64,000 nt of DNA from Hallella bergensis DSM 17361 (GTDB taxonomy: Bacteria > Bacteroidota > Bacteroidia > Bacteroidales > Bacteroidaceae), in NCBI RefSeq assembly GCF_000160535.1, contig NZ_GG704780.1, positions 582,721 through 646,720 of the forward strand. The letters are read 5' to 3'. The translations under genes were made by a program, and so were the position numbers. Numbering within the stretch: position 1 is the stretch's first letter; the number at the start of each line of letters is the position of its first letter. The notes beneath the pieces were generated by a model, which searched no databases, was not told where the DNA came from, and saw only the letters and a program-made list of their open reading frames with translations. Positions 36,462 through 45,282 of the stretch are shown here, in pieces.

Positions 36462-37640
36462 TCATTTTATGCGCTGCTTGATTTGTGCTACAGTATAGGC
36501 AATGGAGCCAGGGGTAGTGGAATCGCCTTCCAGACGCTGCTTATCCCATAATCCGGGGTTTTGGGTAAGTGCATCTAAAAGCGTTTGAACCTCATCAAAG
36601 GTATATAATGGTTTTCCTTCTGTATTCACGGCAAACTGCAACGAGAACACGGCACCATAGGCACGTGACAGGAATACCAGGGCATTGCTTATGTCCTCGT
36701 GTAAATTCGCATTTGTCACTTCGCCTGACAATAACTGTATGGCATGCACGGCGACCACCTTAGACAGTTCTTGTCTAATGGTATGAAGACATGTTCTCAT
36801 CTCGTCAAACCTATACTCGGTCATGGCCAATCGTCCTGCCGCAAAGGCGTTGTAAAGTTTAATACGACTTCCCTTTAGCGCACTGCGTTCATTTTTTTGC
36901 ACAATGGGCAACCAGTATTGGTAATAACCATAAGCCAAGTCCCAATGATGTTCCAGTTCTGTGTAATTATGTCCGTTTACCAGATTAGAAGCTGCTTGAT
37001 CTTTCAAAAGCTGTTGGTCGCTGTATAACTCAGGGTTAAGGTGTACATTCAGGATTTTATCCAAATAAATGCTTCCCCTAATCATCTCATTGTACACTTC
37101 GGCCACAGCTACACCTTTGGCATTAACAAACGCTAAGTTTTCATCGCCAATATTATAGCCTAAATATCCTCCTTTGCCCATTTGTGCCTTGGTGTTGCGA
37201 ATATCGGCAGGACGAGGGTAGCCATAACCACTCAATGCTCTCGACTCATCGAATAATTGTTGAAAGACTGCGAGTATGCGCTCCCTGTCAACACGGTGAA
37301 CCGTAGATGTAGCTATTTCATCAAATGGCGCTTTACCATACACTCCTTGCTTGAAATATTCGTTCATCCGCTCTTGCTGTACGACACTTGATATACGAGC
37401 TTCTTTCATGAACAAGTGATATACAATATCAGCAGGCTCTTTTAACAGCTCACACTCTAATGTATTAACACTGCTTTCATCATTCCTGACAAACTTATAT
37501 TCAGGGTCGGGCCATGTAGGCATGATGTACGATGACTCAATGGTTTCGTCTTGCCATGTTGTGCATGATGTTATGGAGGAACACAGTGCCAACCACAGCA
37601 TGAGCATACAAAAAGGTTTGTTACGTTTATTCTTCATCAT
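36462..37640 (-). CDS. DUF4856-like (imelysin-related) lipoprotein
   Basis: 392 residues; the signal (CMLMLWLALCSSITSCTTW) marks a lipoprotein. The helical body with ELEHHWDLAYGYYQYWLPIV (about 225-245), EVYNEMIRGSIYLDKILN and FFSRAYGAVFSL-type segments resembles DUF4856, a family I recall as related to imelysin and often found with iron-uptake genes. If right, this supports an iron or heme function for the whole operon. It lies 15 bp after the unknown lipoprotein gene and 42 bp before the jelly-roll/FN3 gene. Confidence 0.65.
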   Translation of the reverse strand: MMKNKRNKPFCMLMLWLALCSSITSCTTWQDETIESSYIMPTWPDPEYKFVRNDESSVNTLECELLKEPADIVYHLFMKEARISSVVQQERMNEYFKQGVYGKAPFDEIATSTVHRVDRERILAVFQQLFDESRALSGYGYPRPADIRNTKAQMGKGGYLGYNIGDENLAFVNAKGVAVAEVYNEMIRGSIYLDKILNVHLNPELYSDQQLLKDQAASNLVNGHNYTELEHHWDLAYGYYQYWLPIVQKNERSALKGSRIKLYNAFAAGRLAMTEYRFDEMRTCLHTIRQELSKVVAVHAIQLLSGEVTNANLHEDISNALVFLSRAYGAVFSLQFAVNTEGKPLYTFDEVQTLLDALTQNPGLWDKQRLEGDSTTPGSIAYTVAQIKQRIK

Positions 37641-37655
37641 TTTATCCCTTTTTCT

Positions 37656-38288
37656 TTATGGCAATATGATATATCCACAAAATGGATTTTTAATTAAATT
37701 GATACCCTCTTCATTTTGAAATTGCTCTACATGCAAAGGACGCACAATGGTAAGTCCATCATTGGATACTGCCGAAATAGTGGCGCGCACAGATGAGTTG
37801 CTTGGACCTCCGCCCTTTACTTGCAAAAACATGGGGAAACCTGACATGGCTTGAAAAGTAATTTTTTGTTCCTCTCCATTTTTAAGCAATTTTACCTCGC
37901 TATCATCAAAACCATAGCTTTTGGTGAAAATGGTTTTCAAAGTCTTGTCAGCATCAATGTATCTGATAGTATAAGTTGAGGAAAGTTCACCATCAGGCAC
38001 TAAGCTGCCTTGTAATTCCTTTTCAAAAAAAGAACAGATCAGGGTTACCGTATAAGTACGCTTCTCACCGCTAATCTCAACTCCCGGGTAGACGTAGCTA
38101 TGCTCATTCATATCGATGCTTGCCAATTGTAAGGCTTGATCATCGTACGATATCATTGGCTTTTCTATTCCCTTAAATGGAAATAATTTGTCGTAGTCTT
38201 CATCGGCATCGTCGTTTACGGCAGGCGAACATGCTGAGAATAATATCATGGCAAAGGCAGAGAGTGTTATATATAATTTCATTTTCAT
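37656..38288 (-). CDS. small lipoprotein of unknown family
   Basis: 210 residues with a lipoprotein signal (MKMKLYITLSAFAMILFSAC). The mature part is predicted to be beta-rich (KRTYTVTLICSFFEKELQGS; STYTIRYIDADKTLKTIF). I do not recognise a family. By size and position it could be a surface ligand-binding protein such as an HmuY-like or SusE-like component, but the sequence does not show that. It lies 26 bp after the DUF4302-like gene and 15 bp before the DUF4856-like gene. Confidence 0.65.
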   Translation of the reverse strand: MKMKLYITLSAFAMILFSACSPAVNDDADEDYDKLFPFKGIEKPMISYDDQALQLASIDMNEHSYVYPGVEISGEKRTYTVTLICSFFEKELQGSLVPDGELSSTYTIRYIDADKTLKTIFTKSYGFDDSEVKLLKNGEEQKITFQAMSGFPMFLQVKGGGPSNSSVRATISAVSNDGLTIVRPLHVEQFQNEEGINLIKNPFCGYIILP

Positions 38289-38314
38289 ACTGCTTGTTGT
38301 TATCTGTTTATATT

Positions 38315-39340
38315 TTATTCATTGGTAGGAACGTCTTGAATAACCGCTTTTAAGCCTGTTATTTTTCCTTCTGGGTGCAAATGCTTACTTACTAACCTAA
38401 TGCTTCTCCATTCGGGATGATACACTTCTACCAATTCGGCTTCGAAATGGTTGTCAACACGCTGAAAATCGGCAAACACCTGTTTGTTGTTCAATCGCAG
38501 ACCTGCTCTAAAAGTAATACCTTTAGGCGTGCCACAATATCCAGAACCCAACACGGAAAATTCTTTAGGTGGATAGTCTGGGATAGGATTAGGTTTCGTC
38601 ACCTCCATAAACAGATAATATCTCTGTTTCTCGGTAGTGGCCACGCGTCCACCGTTTCTGCCAAGATAGTAATCGCTCTGAAAATAAACACGGCCGCCTC
38701 TGTGTATATACAACTGTGGATTTTTCATTTGCTCAAACACCCGTCTATTATCGTATGCTTGTTTTACTGCATCGGTAAACTCATGCACATCTTGCAAGGG
38801 CTTCATCAAAATATATTCGCATGCTGGCTTAAGGTACGAGGCTGTTTTGAATACCAGTAATCCATCTTCATCACGTCCTTGGTATAACCAGTCGCATGCG
38901 CCTCCATAACTATCATTAACCAGCTTGTGTATATAGTTTGTGGTAAGAAAAGTAAGTTGGGTGCAACTGTTCGCCCCTATTTTGTATTCGCCCATTATGG
39001 AAGTAGTAACACTTTGGGGGTCAAAGTCGGCACGCATCTCTACTTTCCCATGTTGTAAAAAACGCATGGTAAAACAAACACCTCCATAACCATATCTGTC
39101 AGTACTGTATTGGTATTCGGCTTTTATTTTATCACTGATGTTAGAAAACAGCAAAGAGTCTGTTTTAGGGAAATACATAACCAACCATCCAGCTTTGTTG
39201 TTAACCAGCTCAGTGTTCAACGCCTCAATGGCTTGCCTCTTGCGCTGGGTAGGTGTGTTCACAAATTCTCGTTCTTCATCATGGCAGCTGTAGAAAAAGC
39301 AACCAAGTATAGTGAGGAGTATGTATGAAAGATACTTCAT
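38315..39340 (-). CDS. DUF4302-like lipoprotein
   Basis: 341 residues. The signal (MKYLSYILLTILGCFFYSC) marks a lipoprotein. The start of the mature part (RKRQAIEALNTELVNNKAGW, then LVMYFPKTDS) and the later GGVCFTMRFLQHGKVEMRAD resemble DUF4302, a Bacteroidetes family found next to SusD-linked metallopeptidases. Its stop lies 26 bp before the next gene, and its start codon is 1 bp from the stop of the degenerate metallopeptidase gene, so co-translation is likely. Function unknown. Confidence 0.7.
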   Translation of the reverse strand: MKYLSYILLTILGCFFYSCHDEEREFVNTPTQRKRQAIEALNTELVNNKAGWLVMYFPKTDSLLFSNISDKIKAEYQYSTDRYGYGGVCFTMRFLQHGKVEMRADFDPQSVTTSIMGEYKIGANSCTQLTFLTTNYIHKLVNDSYGGACDWLYQGRDEDGLLVFKTASYLKPACEYILMKPLQDVHEFTDAVKQAYDNRRVFEQMKNPQLYIHRGGRVYFQSDYYLGRNGGRVATTEKQRYYLFMEVTKPNPIPDYPPKEFSVLGSGYCGTPKGITFRAGLRLNNKQVFADFQRVDNHFEAELVEVYHPEWRSIRLVSKHLHPEGKITGLKAVIQDVPTNE

Positions 39341-39341
39341 C

Positions 39342-40295
39342 TTATTTTGTATTTAGATATTTATTCAAGGTCCTGACACTCTTAAGTTGCAATGTGAGCA
39401 ATTTAACGTGCCAGTTATTCCAAGCATACTGCTCGACAAACATTTTTTTTGCCATAAAATCATGATAGGCACGATCGGCCTCTTGTTCGTAGCGTTTATT
39501 CACCTCGGGGTCAGAGTCTTCGTCTGGCGTACGTGCTTCATCTTCTGCTTGTTTAAGTCTTGCAGGTGTAGATGTCAAGATAACGCTTAACATCTCTGCC
39601 ATGTCGTCCTCAGGATTTAGCATGGAAAGATAGGTATAGAATCCACGCTTGTTGGCATAACCCACTAACCCAATATCGTTGTTCGCACCATTTATCTCGG
39701 AGAGGAGTTGAGTGTCGGTGATATATTTTCCTTCACTGATGGTAGCAAATTTAGCTCTATTGTATGGCATCTGCTCTAACACTCGTTTCATCATCTGGTG
39801 ATATACGCTGCGAACAAGTCTATGAACTTTCTGCTTGTCGTTTGCATCAAAATCATTAACATGGTATATACTCATCTCTACCGGCTGTGACGCAATGTTG
39901 TACATGCGCTCAACACCATTCTTGTCTGGGTTTCCACCACCATATAATGTAATGCGTACTGGCAAACAGTAGTTAAGCAGGCTGCCTTTGCCTTCTATTT
40001 GAATATCCCTAAAGGTATCAAAGCATAGAGAGCTAATAGCGTTAAGCACTTGTTTTATGTTTGTAGTGTCAGGAGGATACACATAGACTCCTTTCTGACT
40101 ATTATTTTTTTGCCACTGATATACCACCTCTGGCCCATACACCTTGGTAAAATGCTGTTCTATCCATTGTGCCGTTTGCGTTTGAGTGGCATTGCTATCC
40201 ACAACACTGTCATCTGATAGCGTGTCATGTTGGCAAGACGTTGCCAGTAATGCCCATAGGCCTATATATGCTAAGAAATATTTCTGTATGTTCAT
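39342..40295 (-). CDS. Mx1-type zinc-metallopeptidase homolog with degenerate active site
   Basis: 317 residues; lipoprotein signal ending LLATSCQHD (Cys21). The protein matches the SusD-linked 'putative zinc-binding metallopeptidase' family in layout. However, the place of the zinc motif HExxH holds HQMMK (residues 166-170, bases 39786-39800): the general-base Glu is Gln and the second zinc His is Lys. The downstream third-ligand region (LNPEDDMAEMLSVIL, Glu234) remains. It therefore cannot use the usual catalysis and is more likely a binding or structural component of the complex. The gene is intact, 30 bp after SusD and 1 bp before the DUF4302-like gene. Confidence 0.8.
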   Translation of the reverse strand: MNIQKYFLAYIGLWALLATSCQHDTLSDDSVVDSNATQTQTAQWIEQHFTKVYGPEVVYQWQKNNSQKGVYVYPPDTTNIKQVLNAISSLCFDTFRDIQIEGKGSLLNYCLPVRITLYGGGNPDKNGVERMYNIASQPVEMSIYHVNDFDANDKQKVHRLVRSVYHQMMKRVLEQMPYNRAKFATISEGKYITDTQLLSEINGANNDIGLVGYANKRGFYTYLSMLNPEDDMAEMLSVILTSTPARLKQAEDEARTPDEDSDPEVNKRYEQEADRAYHDFMAKKMFVEQYAWNNWHVKLLTLQLKSVRTLNKYLNTK

Positions 40296-40325
40296 TTTGT
40301 TGCGTTATAAATTACCTACCATGTT

Positions 40326-41855
40326 TTATCTAATGGGTTCTTTGCGTTCACGGGGATTAGGAGCCAGTCCTCTGTTTTGTGCTTCTATGGGAATTTGCAA
40401 TACTTTTCGTGGGTCGTCTTTCTCTAAGGGGAAATAATATTTAGACTTTGTGTTACGCTTCACACTCAAATGAAACCTTCTAATGTCTAACCAGCGTAGC
40501 CCCTCAGCAAAAAACTCTTTTTGCCTGAAATCGGCAAACAACTTTACCAATGCAAGCTGTTTTAATGTCATGCCATAGAAGGGGGTGTATACATCATAAT
40601 TATTCTCACTTGTACGCATATAAATATCCCTTTCAACAGTGGGCATAAAGCCAAACTTACCCTGCATATATTGCAGGTAATCATTAATGGCTTTATCATA
40701 TTGTTTTAGCATAGCATAGGCTTCCATTCGATTAAGCAAAGCTTCATCTGCAGTAAACAACACATTGCTCACGTAAATTCCTCGAGGTCTTAATCCAATG
40801 CTTTCAGTGGTAGACAACTCGTCAAACTTAGCGATATACTTACCATTTACTATAGGTGATGGTGAATAAACAAAAGGATATGTACCGTCAAAAGTCATTT
40901 TAGAGAAATCGCCTCCACCTTCGATGCCCCTTTTATTGAATATTTCGTCAACAGTTTGTTTGGTAGCCCCATAACGATCTGTAGGCATTTGTCTCGCCCA
41001 CCGAGACTCGGTGGTACAAATCAATAAGTTGGCGGGCTCGTCTGGAGATGTGTAGCGTGTAGACAAACGCTGACGTTTAAACTCAAATTGCCGTGAATAT
41101 CCTATCCAATTCCTTAGCATAGTTTTGGGGTCAGCACCTAACACATAATTAGCATATTCCACTACTTGTTGCCATTCACCTTTCATCAGATAAAAACGTG
41201 AGGCGAACGTGTAAGCCGCTTTTTTGTTGAAGTGATATTTAGGTTGCTTATAATATCTGTCAGTGACTAAGGTGATACCACGCTTCAAGTCGCTTTCAAT
41301 GCTATCGTATACTTCGTTGACAGTACCTCTGTTATAATTTGTCAACGCATGTTTCTCGGGTTTGGTAACATAAGGTATACCAAGAGATTGCTCTGCATTG
41401 CCATAAGGCTCTGCCCAGATATTGACCAGCATGAAGTGGAGGTAAGCCCTTAGCAAAAATGCCTCGCCATATAAAGCCTTGACACGTTCAGTCTTCGGAT
41501 ATTTTTTGAGCAGCTCCAAAGCCTTGTTGGCCTGCGCAATCCCTTTATAACAACTATTCCAATAATTTAAGGGCGTGTCAATGTCTTCTTGGTTATCATC
41601 CTCCCAATAAAACATTTCTTCGTTCAGTTGTGTATGTGTGCCATTTGCTCTGATGTCTACATTATCAGTGCGAGGCTCTAAAAAAGGAATGTAGCTTGCC
41701 TCTGGATAAGCTCCTGCAAGTAATTGGGCAATTCCTTCTTCATTGTCTATGTTTACATCAATGTCCGAATCGGGAATTTTGTCCAAATAGTCGTTACAGC
41801 CACATAGAGCTAAAGTGGCAAAGACCAAGACATATTTATATAGATAGTATTTCAT
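40326..41855 (-). CDS. SusD/RagB-family nutrient-binding lipoprotein
   Basis: About 509 residues. The Met at 41855 (MKYYLYKYVLVFATLALCGC) gives a proper lipoprotein signal and starts 1 bp beyond the SusC stop; a Met five codons earlier would overlap SusC. SusD blocks include NDYLDKIPDSDIDVNIDNEE, ALYGEAFLLRAYLHFMLVNI and the C-terminal EFFAEGLRWLDIRRFHLSV. It pairs with the SusC encoded just upstream. The rest of the operon encodes lipoproteins rather than glycosidases, so its ligand may be a protein, peptide or metal-bearing compound rather than a glycan. Confidence 0.92.
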   Translation of the reverse strand: MKYYLYKYVLVFATLALCGCNDYLDKIPDSDIDVNIDNEEGIAQLLAGAYPEASYIPFLEPRTDNVDIRANGTHTQLNEEMFYWEDDNQEDIDTPLNYWNSCYKGIAQANKALELLKKYPKTERVKALYGEAFLLRAYLHFMLVNIWAEPYGNAEQSLGIPYVTKPEKHALTNYNRGTVNEVYDSIESDLKRGITLVTDRYYKQPKYHFNKKAAYTFASRFYLMKGEWQQVVEYANYVLGADPKTMLRNWIGYSRQFEFKRQRLSTRYTSPDEPANLLICTTESRWARQMPTDRYGATKQTVDEIFNKRGIEGGGDFSKMTFDGTYPFVYSPSPIVNGKYIAKFDELSTTESIGLRPRGIYVSNVLFTADEALLNRMEAYAMLKQYDKAINDYLQYMQGKFGFMPTVERDIYMRTSENNYDVYTPFYGMTLKQLALVKLFADFRQKEFFAEGLRWLDIRRFHLSVKRNTKSKYYFPLEKDDPRKVLQIPIEAQNRGLAPNPRERKEPIR

Positions 41856-41856
41856 A

Positions 41857-44800
41857 TTAAAAGCCCACATTTAAAGTAAAAGTATATTGTCGAGGCGTAG
41901 GCAGTGAAACGCCTCCAGTTTGATAATATTCAGGATCTTGTCCATGTAGTTTGGAATCGGCATAAATCAACAGTGGATTTGTAACATTTAAGCGAACACT
42001 TCCACTTTTTAGGCCTACTGCTTTCATCCAACTTGGTTTCAAATAATAGGATAGAGCAATATTTTTTAGTCTGACAAAGCTTCCGTCGGCCACACGCAAT
42101 TGCGAGTAGTTGTAGGTGTTGTATGCTTTTTCTATATTTTCCATTCCTATCACGTCTATTATCTCCTTCGAAGGCAGTGTGGGTACGTCAGTATGATATT
42201 CATCGCCGGGATTTAGCCAACGATTGAGATAATTTTTGGAAAATACATTCAAATCGGCAAACTGGGTGTCAAATGTTGGATTTAGCCTAATCTTGTTGCC
42301 TGCCTGCATGGTTATGAAGCAAGAAAATTCCCAGTTGCGCCATTTCACGGTATTTGCCAGTCCGCCCATTATATTAGGCTCAATAGGACCGTGATACAAT
42401 AAATAAGTTTTAGTGTATTGTGTATCGTTGAAGTCAGCTCCCACGATATCTTTCAACTCGTTTTGTGGTAATGGATATCGTCCAAAATTAAAGTTTGGTA
42501 GCCCATTTTTGTCCAATCGTTGGAAATTAAACGAGAACAGCGAGCCTTTAGGATAACCAACTACGTTGCCACGACCTCTACCTGCCACCATGTCAAATGC
42601 GTTTGGTGAATTGAGCATGCGGGTTATTTGTTGATGGACGGCACTGAATGTAAGATCTGTTGTCCATTTCCATGCATTGGTATTCACGTTGATGGTATGC
42701 AATCCGAATTCAATACCTCGAGCAACCATGTCGCCAAAGTTGGCGTATTTATAATATTGCCCACCAACTCCAGATGTGCGCACCAAGTCTATCAAATCGA
42801 ATGTGTTGCGTTGGTATACATCTACTGTGGCCGAAATGCGATTTTTCAGAAACGCCACCTCTGCACCAATATTCAGCTCGTACATTTTTTCCCAGGTAAG
42901 ATCTCTGTTTTCCAACGAAAGCAAATTTAATTTGTTTTCTCTGTCATTTAGATTTAACCTATGGACTATACCACCTCTGTAGATAGCCGATGCATTAGCT
43001 GCCGCTTCGTTCATTTTGGCTGTTAATCCATAACTTATACGAAATGCCAATTTTGAAATGACATCATTACCTTGCATAAAATTCTCCTTATCCACGTTCC
43101 ATTTGGCTCCAACATTCCATGTTGGCAACCATAAAGCAGTAGATCCCTTTCCTGCGGCGTTAGAGCCTTCAATATTCACCACTGTATTAAAAATGTACTT
43201 GCCCTGATAGCCATAGGTGGCATTGCCTGAGAACGTTATGCCTCTTTCGTTTCTATTACGCAATGCAAAGTAAGGGGTGTTTTCTTGAAACATTTTCTCA
43301 AAAATACCAGGTGCGCTTTGCACCTCATTACCGCGTTGATAACTAATGCCATATCCCTGAAAAGAATTTGTAGTTTGCTGCAGAGTCCTTATTTCACCAA
43401 AAGCAAATCCTTTCAAATCATGTGCTCCTATTTGCTTGTCGTAATCAACAGCTATGCGTGCCAGCATACTTTGCATGTTGGCATTGTTTAGGAAAAGTAC
43501 ACCACCTTGTTGTATGCCAGGTTTAGGCAGGAGTTCTGGATGATAGATGTCTTTTACAAGGTATATATTTTGTTTTGCTACCCATGGTGTTTCACAAGCA
43601 CGGTAAGCTCCTATCATGTTGGATTTTTCACCTATTTCATGTCGTCTACTTGTATGTGCTCTTCTGTATGAAAACATTGCTTTAAGGTTAAGAGCATCAG
43701 TAAACTTATAGGTCGCTTCGGTTTGCAACTTAAAGTCGACCACCTGTATTTTTAATTGATTGTTATCATACTCGTTCAATATGTTAAAAGGAGCCCAGTT
43801 GTTACGATAATATTCGCGTTGCCCATGCTCATCATAGGGGCGAAGCGTTCGGCTTGTTCCTAAAGCGTATGCAAACGGGTTGATGTCAAAATCACGTTCA
43901 AATGCTCCCGATATGGTGTTCTTTTTCTGTGGCAAGGTGCCTGGCGCATTTTGCATGCGCATATTGGCCTGTAACGATAATTTGGCAGTAAGGCGGTTGG
44001 TGATGTAAAATGTGTTCTTAATGTTGGTTGTCAGTCGCTGTACCTGATCGGCAATAGTCCAACCAGCATCGTGATAATAGCCTATTGAGGCATAAGATGC
44101 TACATTCTTTCCACCTGCCGACAAACTTACTGTATGGTTTGTCATCAGGTTGTTTGTAAACAAAAGCCTAAACCAATCCGTATTGGCATATTCTCTTTGT
44201 CGTAAGAAGTCTTGTCGGGCCTCATAAGTATTTGGCAACATCCAGTTGTGTGATTTGTCATCATAAGTGGTGAGCTGTTTGTACATTTGATGATAAACCC
44301 CGCCTCTACGTCCATATAACGATGTAGCTGGATCAAAATATCCTTTCTCTTGCATTTCCTGATACAGAGCCATCGTCTCTTGAGAGTTCAGCAAGTCGAA
44401 GTGACTGTAATCTGGACGTGGGCGCCATGTGTTTTCTGTTGTATAATTAATTTGCAATGGCGTTTCCCTTTTACCACTTTTTGTCGTAATGACAATAACA
44501 CCATTGGCAGCCCGTGCGCCGTATACTGATGTGGCTGAGGCATCTTTTAGTACTTGAATATCTTGTATGTCAGCAGGATTAAGCCCTGCTACTGCCGAAC
44601 TAATGAGCGTAACGGCATCACCAGACGCCAAGGCTTCAGGAGAAACATGTACCATGTCCTCGTAAACAGCACCGTCTATTACCCACAATGGCTGAACATT
44701 TCCCATGATGGAAGCACCCCCGCGAATATTGATGCGTGGTGCAGCACCAAATGTTCCGGATATGTTTTGAATAGACAATCCAGGCACGCGACCCTCCAGC

Positions 44801-45252
44801 ATACGCGAAACATCGCCAATACCTTCAAGTTTGATGTCGGTCATTTTCACAGCTGTGGCAGCACCCGTGTAAACACGGTTTCTTATGTTTTGGTATCCTG
44901 TTACGACAACTTCGTCAATCATGCTGCTATTACTCTGCAACTCTATTTTTAAGGATGTTGCCTTAATACTTCCCCTATAGTCATGCATGCCTATAAACGA
45001 GACAGTAATGGTTTGCCCCTTGGTGCCCTCTATCTTAAAATTACCATCTATGTCCGTAACCGTCTTTTGCTTGTTTTCTACAATACCAACAACTGCCCCT
45101 ACAATGGGTTCACCTTGTGTATCTGTAACAGAGCCTGTTATCCACCCATTTTCTTGTGCCATGAGACTTGATAAAGTGCATAGCATGATCAATAGGCATA
45201 GTATTCTCTTGACAGCTATGGATTGTATATATACAGATTTTCTCATTTTCAT
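41857..45252 (-). CDS. SusC/RagA-family TonB-linked outer-membrane protein
   Basis: 1131 residues. The signal peptide ends LSSLMAQ. A carboxypeptidase-regulatory-like domain (about 38-115; ITGSVTDTQGEPIVGAVVGI), the DEVVVTGY TonB-box region, a plug with PLWVIDGAVYEDMVHV and IQVLKDASATSVYGARAANG, and a long barrel ending YTFTLNVGF are seen. There is no STN domain, so no sigma/FecR signalling is expected. It follows a FecA-like receptor by 30 bp and precedes its SusD partner. Two TonB transporters in one operon suggest two steps or two forms of one nutrient. Confidence 0.94.
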   Translation of the reverse strand: MKMRKSVYIQSIAVKRILCLLIMLCTLSSLMAQENGWITGSVTDTQGEPIVGAVVGIVENKQKTVTDIDGNFKIEGTKGQTITVSFIGMHDYRGSIKATSLKIELQSNSSMIDEVVVTGYQNIRNRVYTGAATAVKMTDIKLEGIGDVSRMLEGRVPGLSIQNISGTFGAAPRINIRGGASIMGNVQPLWVIDGAVYEDMVHVSPEALASGDAVTLISSAVAGLNPADIQDIQVLKDASATSVYGARAANGVIVITTKSGKRETPLQINYTTENTWRPRPDYSHFDLLNSQETMALYQEMQEKGYFDPATSLYGRRGGVYHQMYKQLTTYDDKSHNWMLPNTYEARQDFLRQREYANTDWFRLLFTNNLMTNHTVSLSAGGKNVASYASIGYYHDAGWTIADQVQRLTTNIKNTFYITNRLTAKLSLQANMRMQNAPGTLPQKKNTISGAFERDFDINPFAYALGTSRTLRPYDEHGQREYYRNNWAPFNILNEYDNNQLKIQVVDFKLQTEATYKFTDALNLKAMFSYRRAHTSRRHEIGEKSNMIGAYRACETPWVAKQNIYLVKDIYHPELLPKPGIQQGGVLFLNNANMQSMLARIAVDYDKQIGAHDLKGFAFGEIRTLQQTTNSFQGYGISYQRGNEVQSAPGIFEKMFQENTPYFALRNRNERGITFSGNATYGYQGKYIFNTVVNIEGSNAAGKGSTALWLPTWNVGAKWNVDKENFMQGNDVISKLAFRISYGLTAKMNEAAANASAIYRGGIVHRLNLNDRENKLNLLSLENRDLTWEKMYELNIGAEVAFLKNRISATVDVYQRNTFDLIDLVRTSGVGGQYYKYANFGDMVARGIEFGLHTINVNTNAWKWTTDLTFSAVHQQITRMLNSPNAFDMVAGRGRGNVVGYPKGSLFSFNFQRLDKNGLPNFNFGRYPLPQNELKDIVGADFNDTQYTKTYLLYHGPIEPNIMGGLANTVKWRNWEFSCFITMQAGNKIRLNPTFDTQFADLNVFSKNYLNRWLNPGDEYHTDVPTLPSKEIIDVIGMENIEKAYNTYNYSQLRVADGSFVRLKNIALSYYLKPSWMKAVGLKSGSVRLNVTNPLLIYADSKLHGQDPEYYQTGGVSLPTPRQYTFTLNVGF

Positions 45253-45282
45253 ATTATATATTATTAGCGATATGCCATTTTA

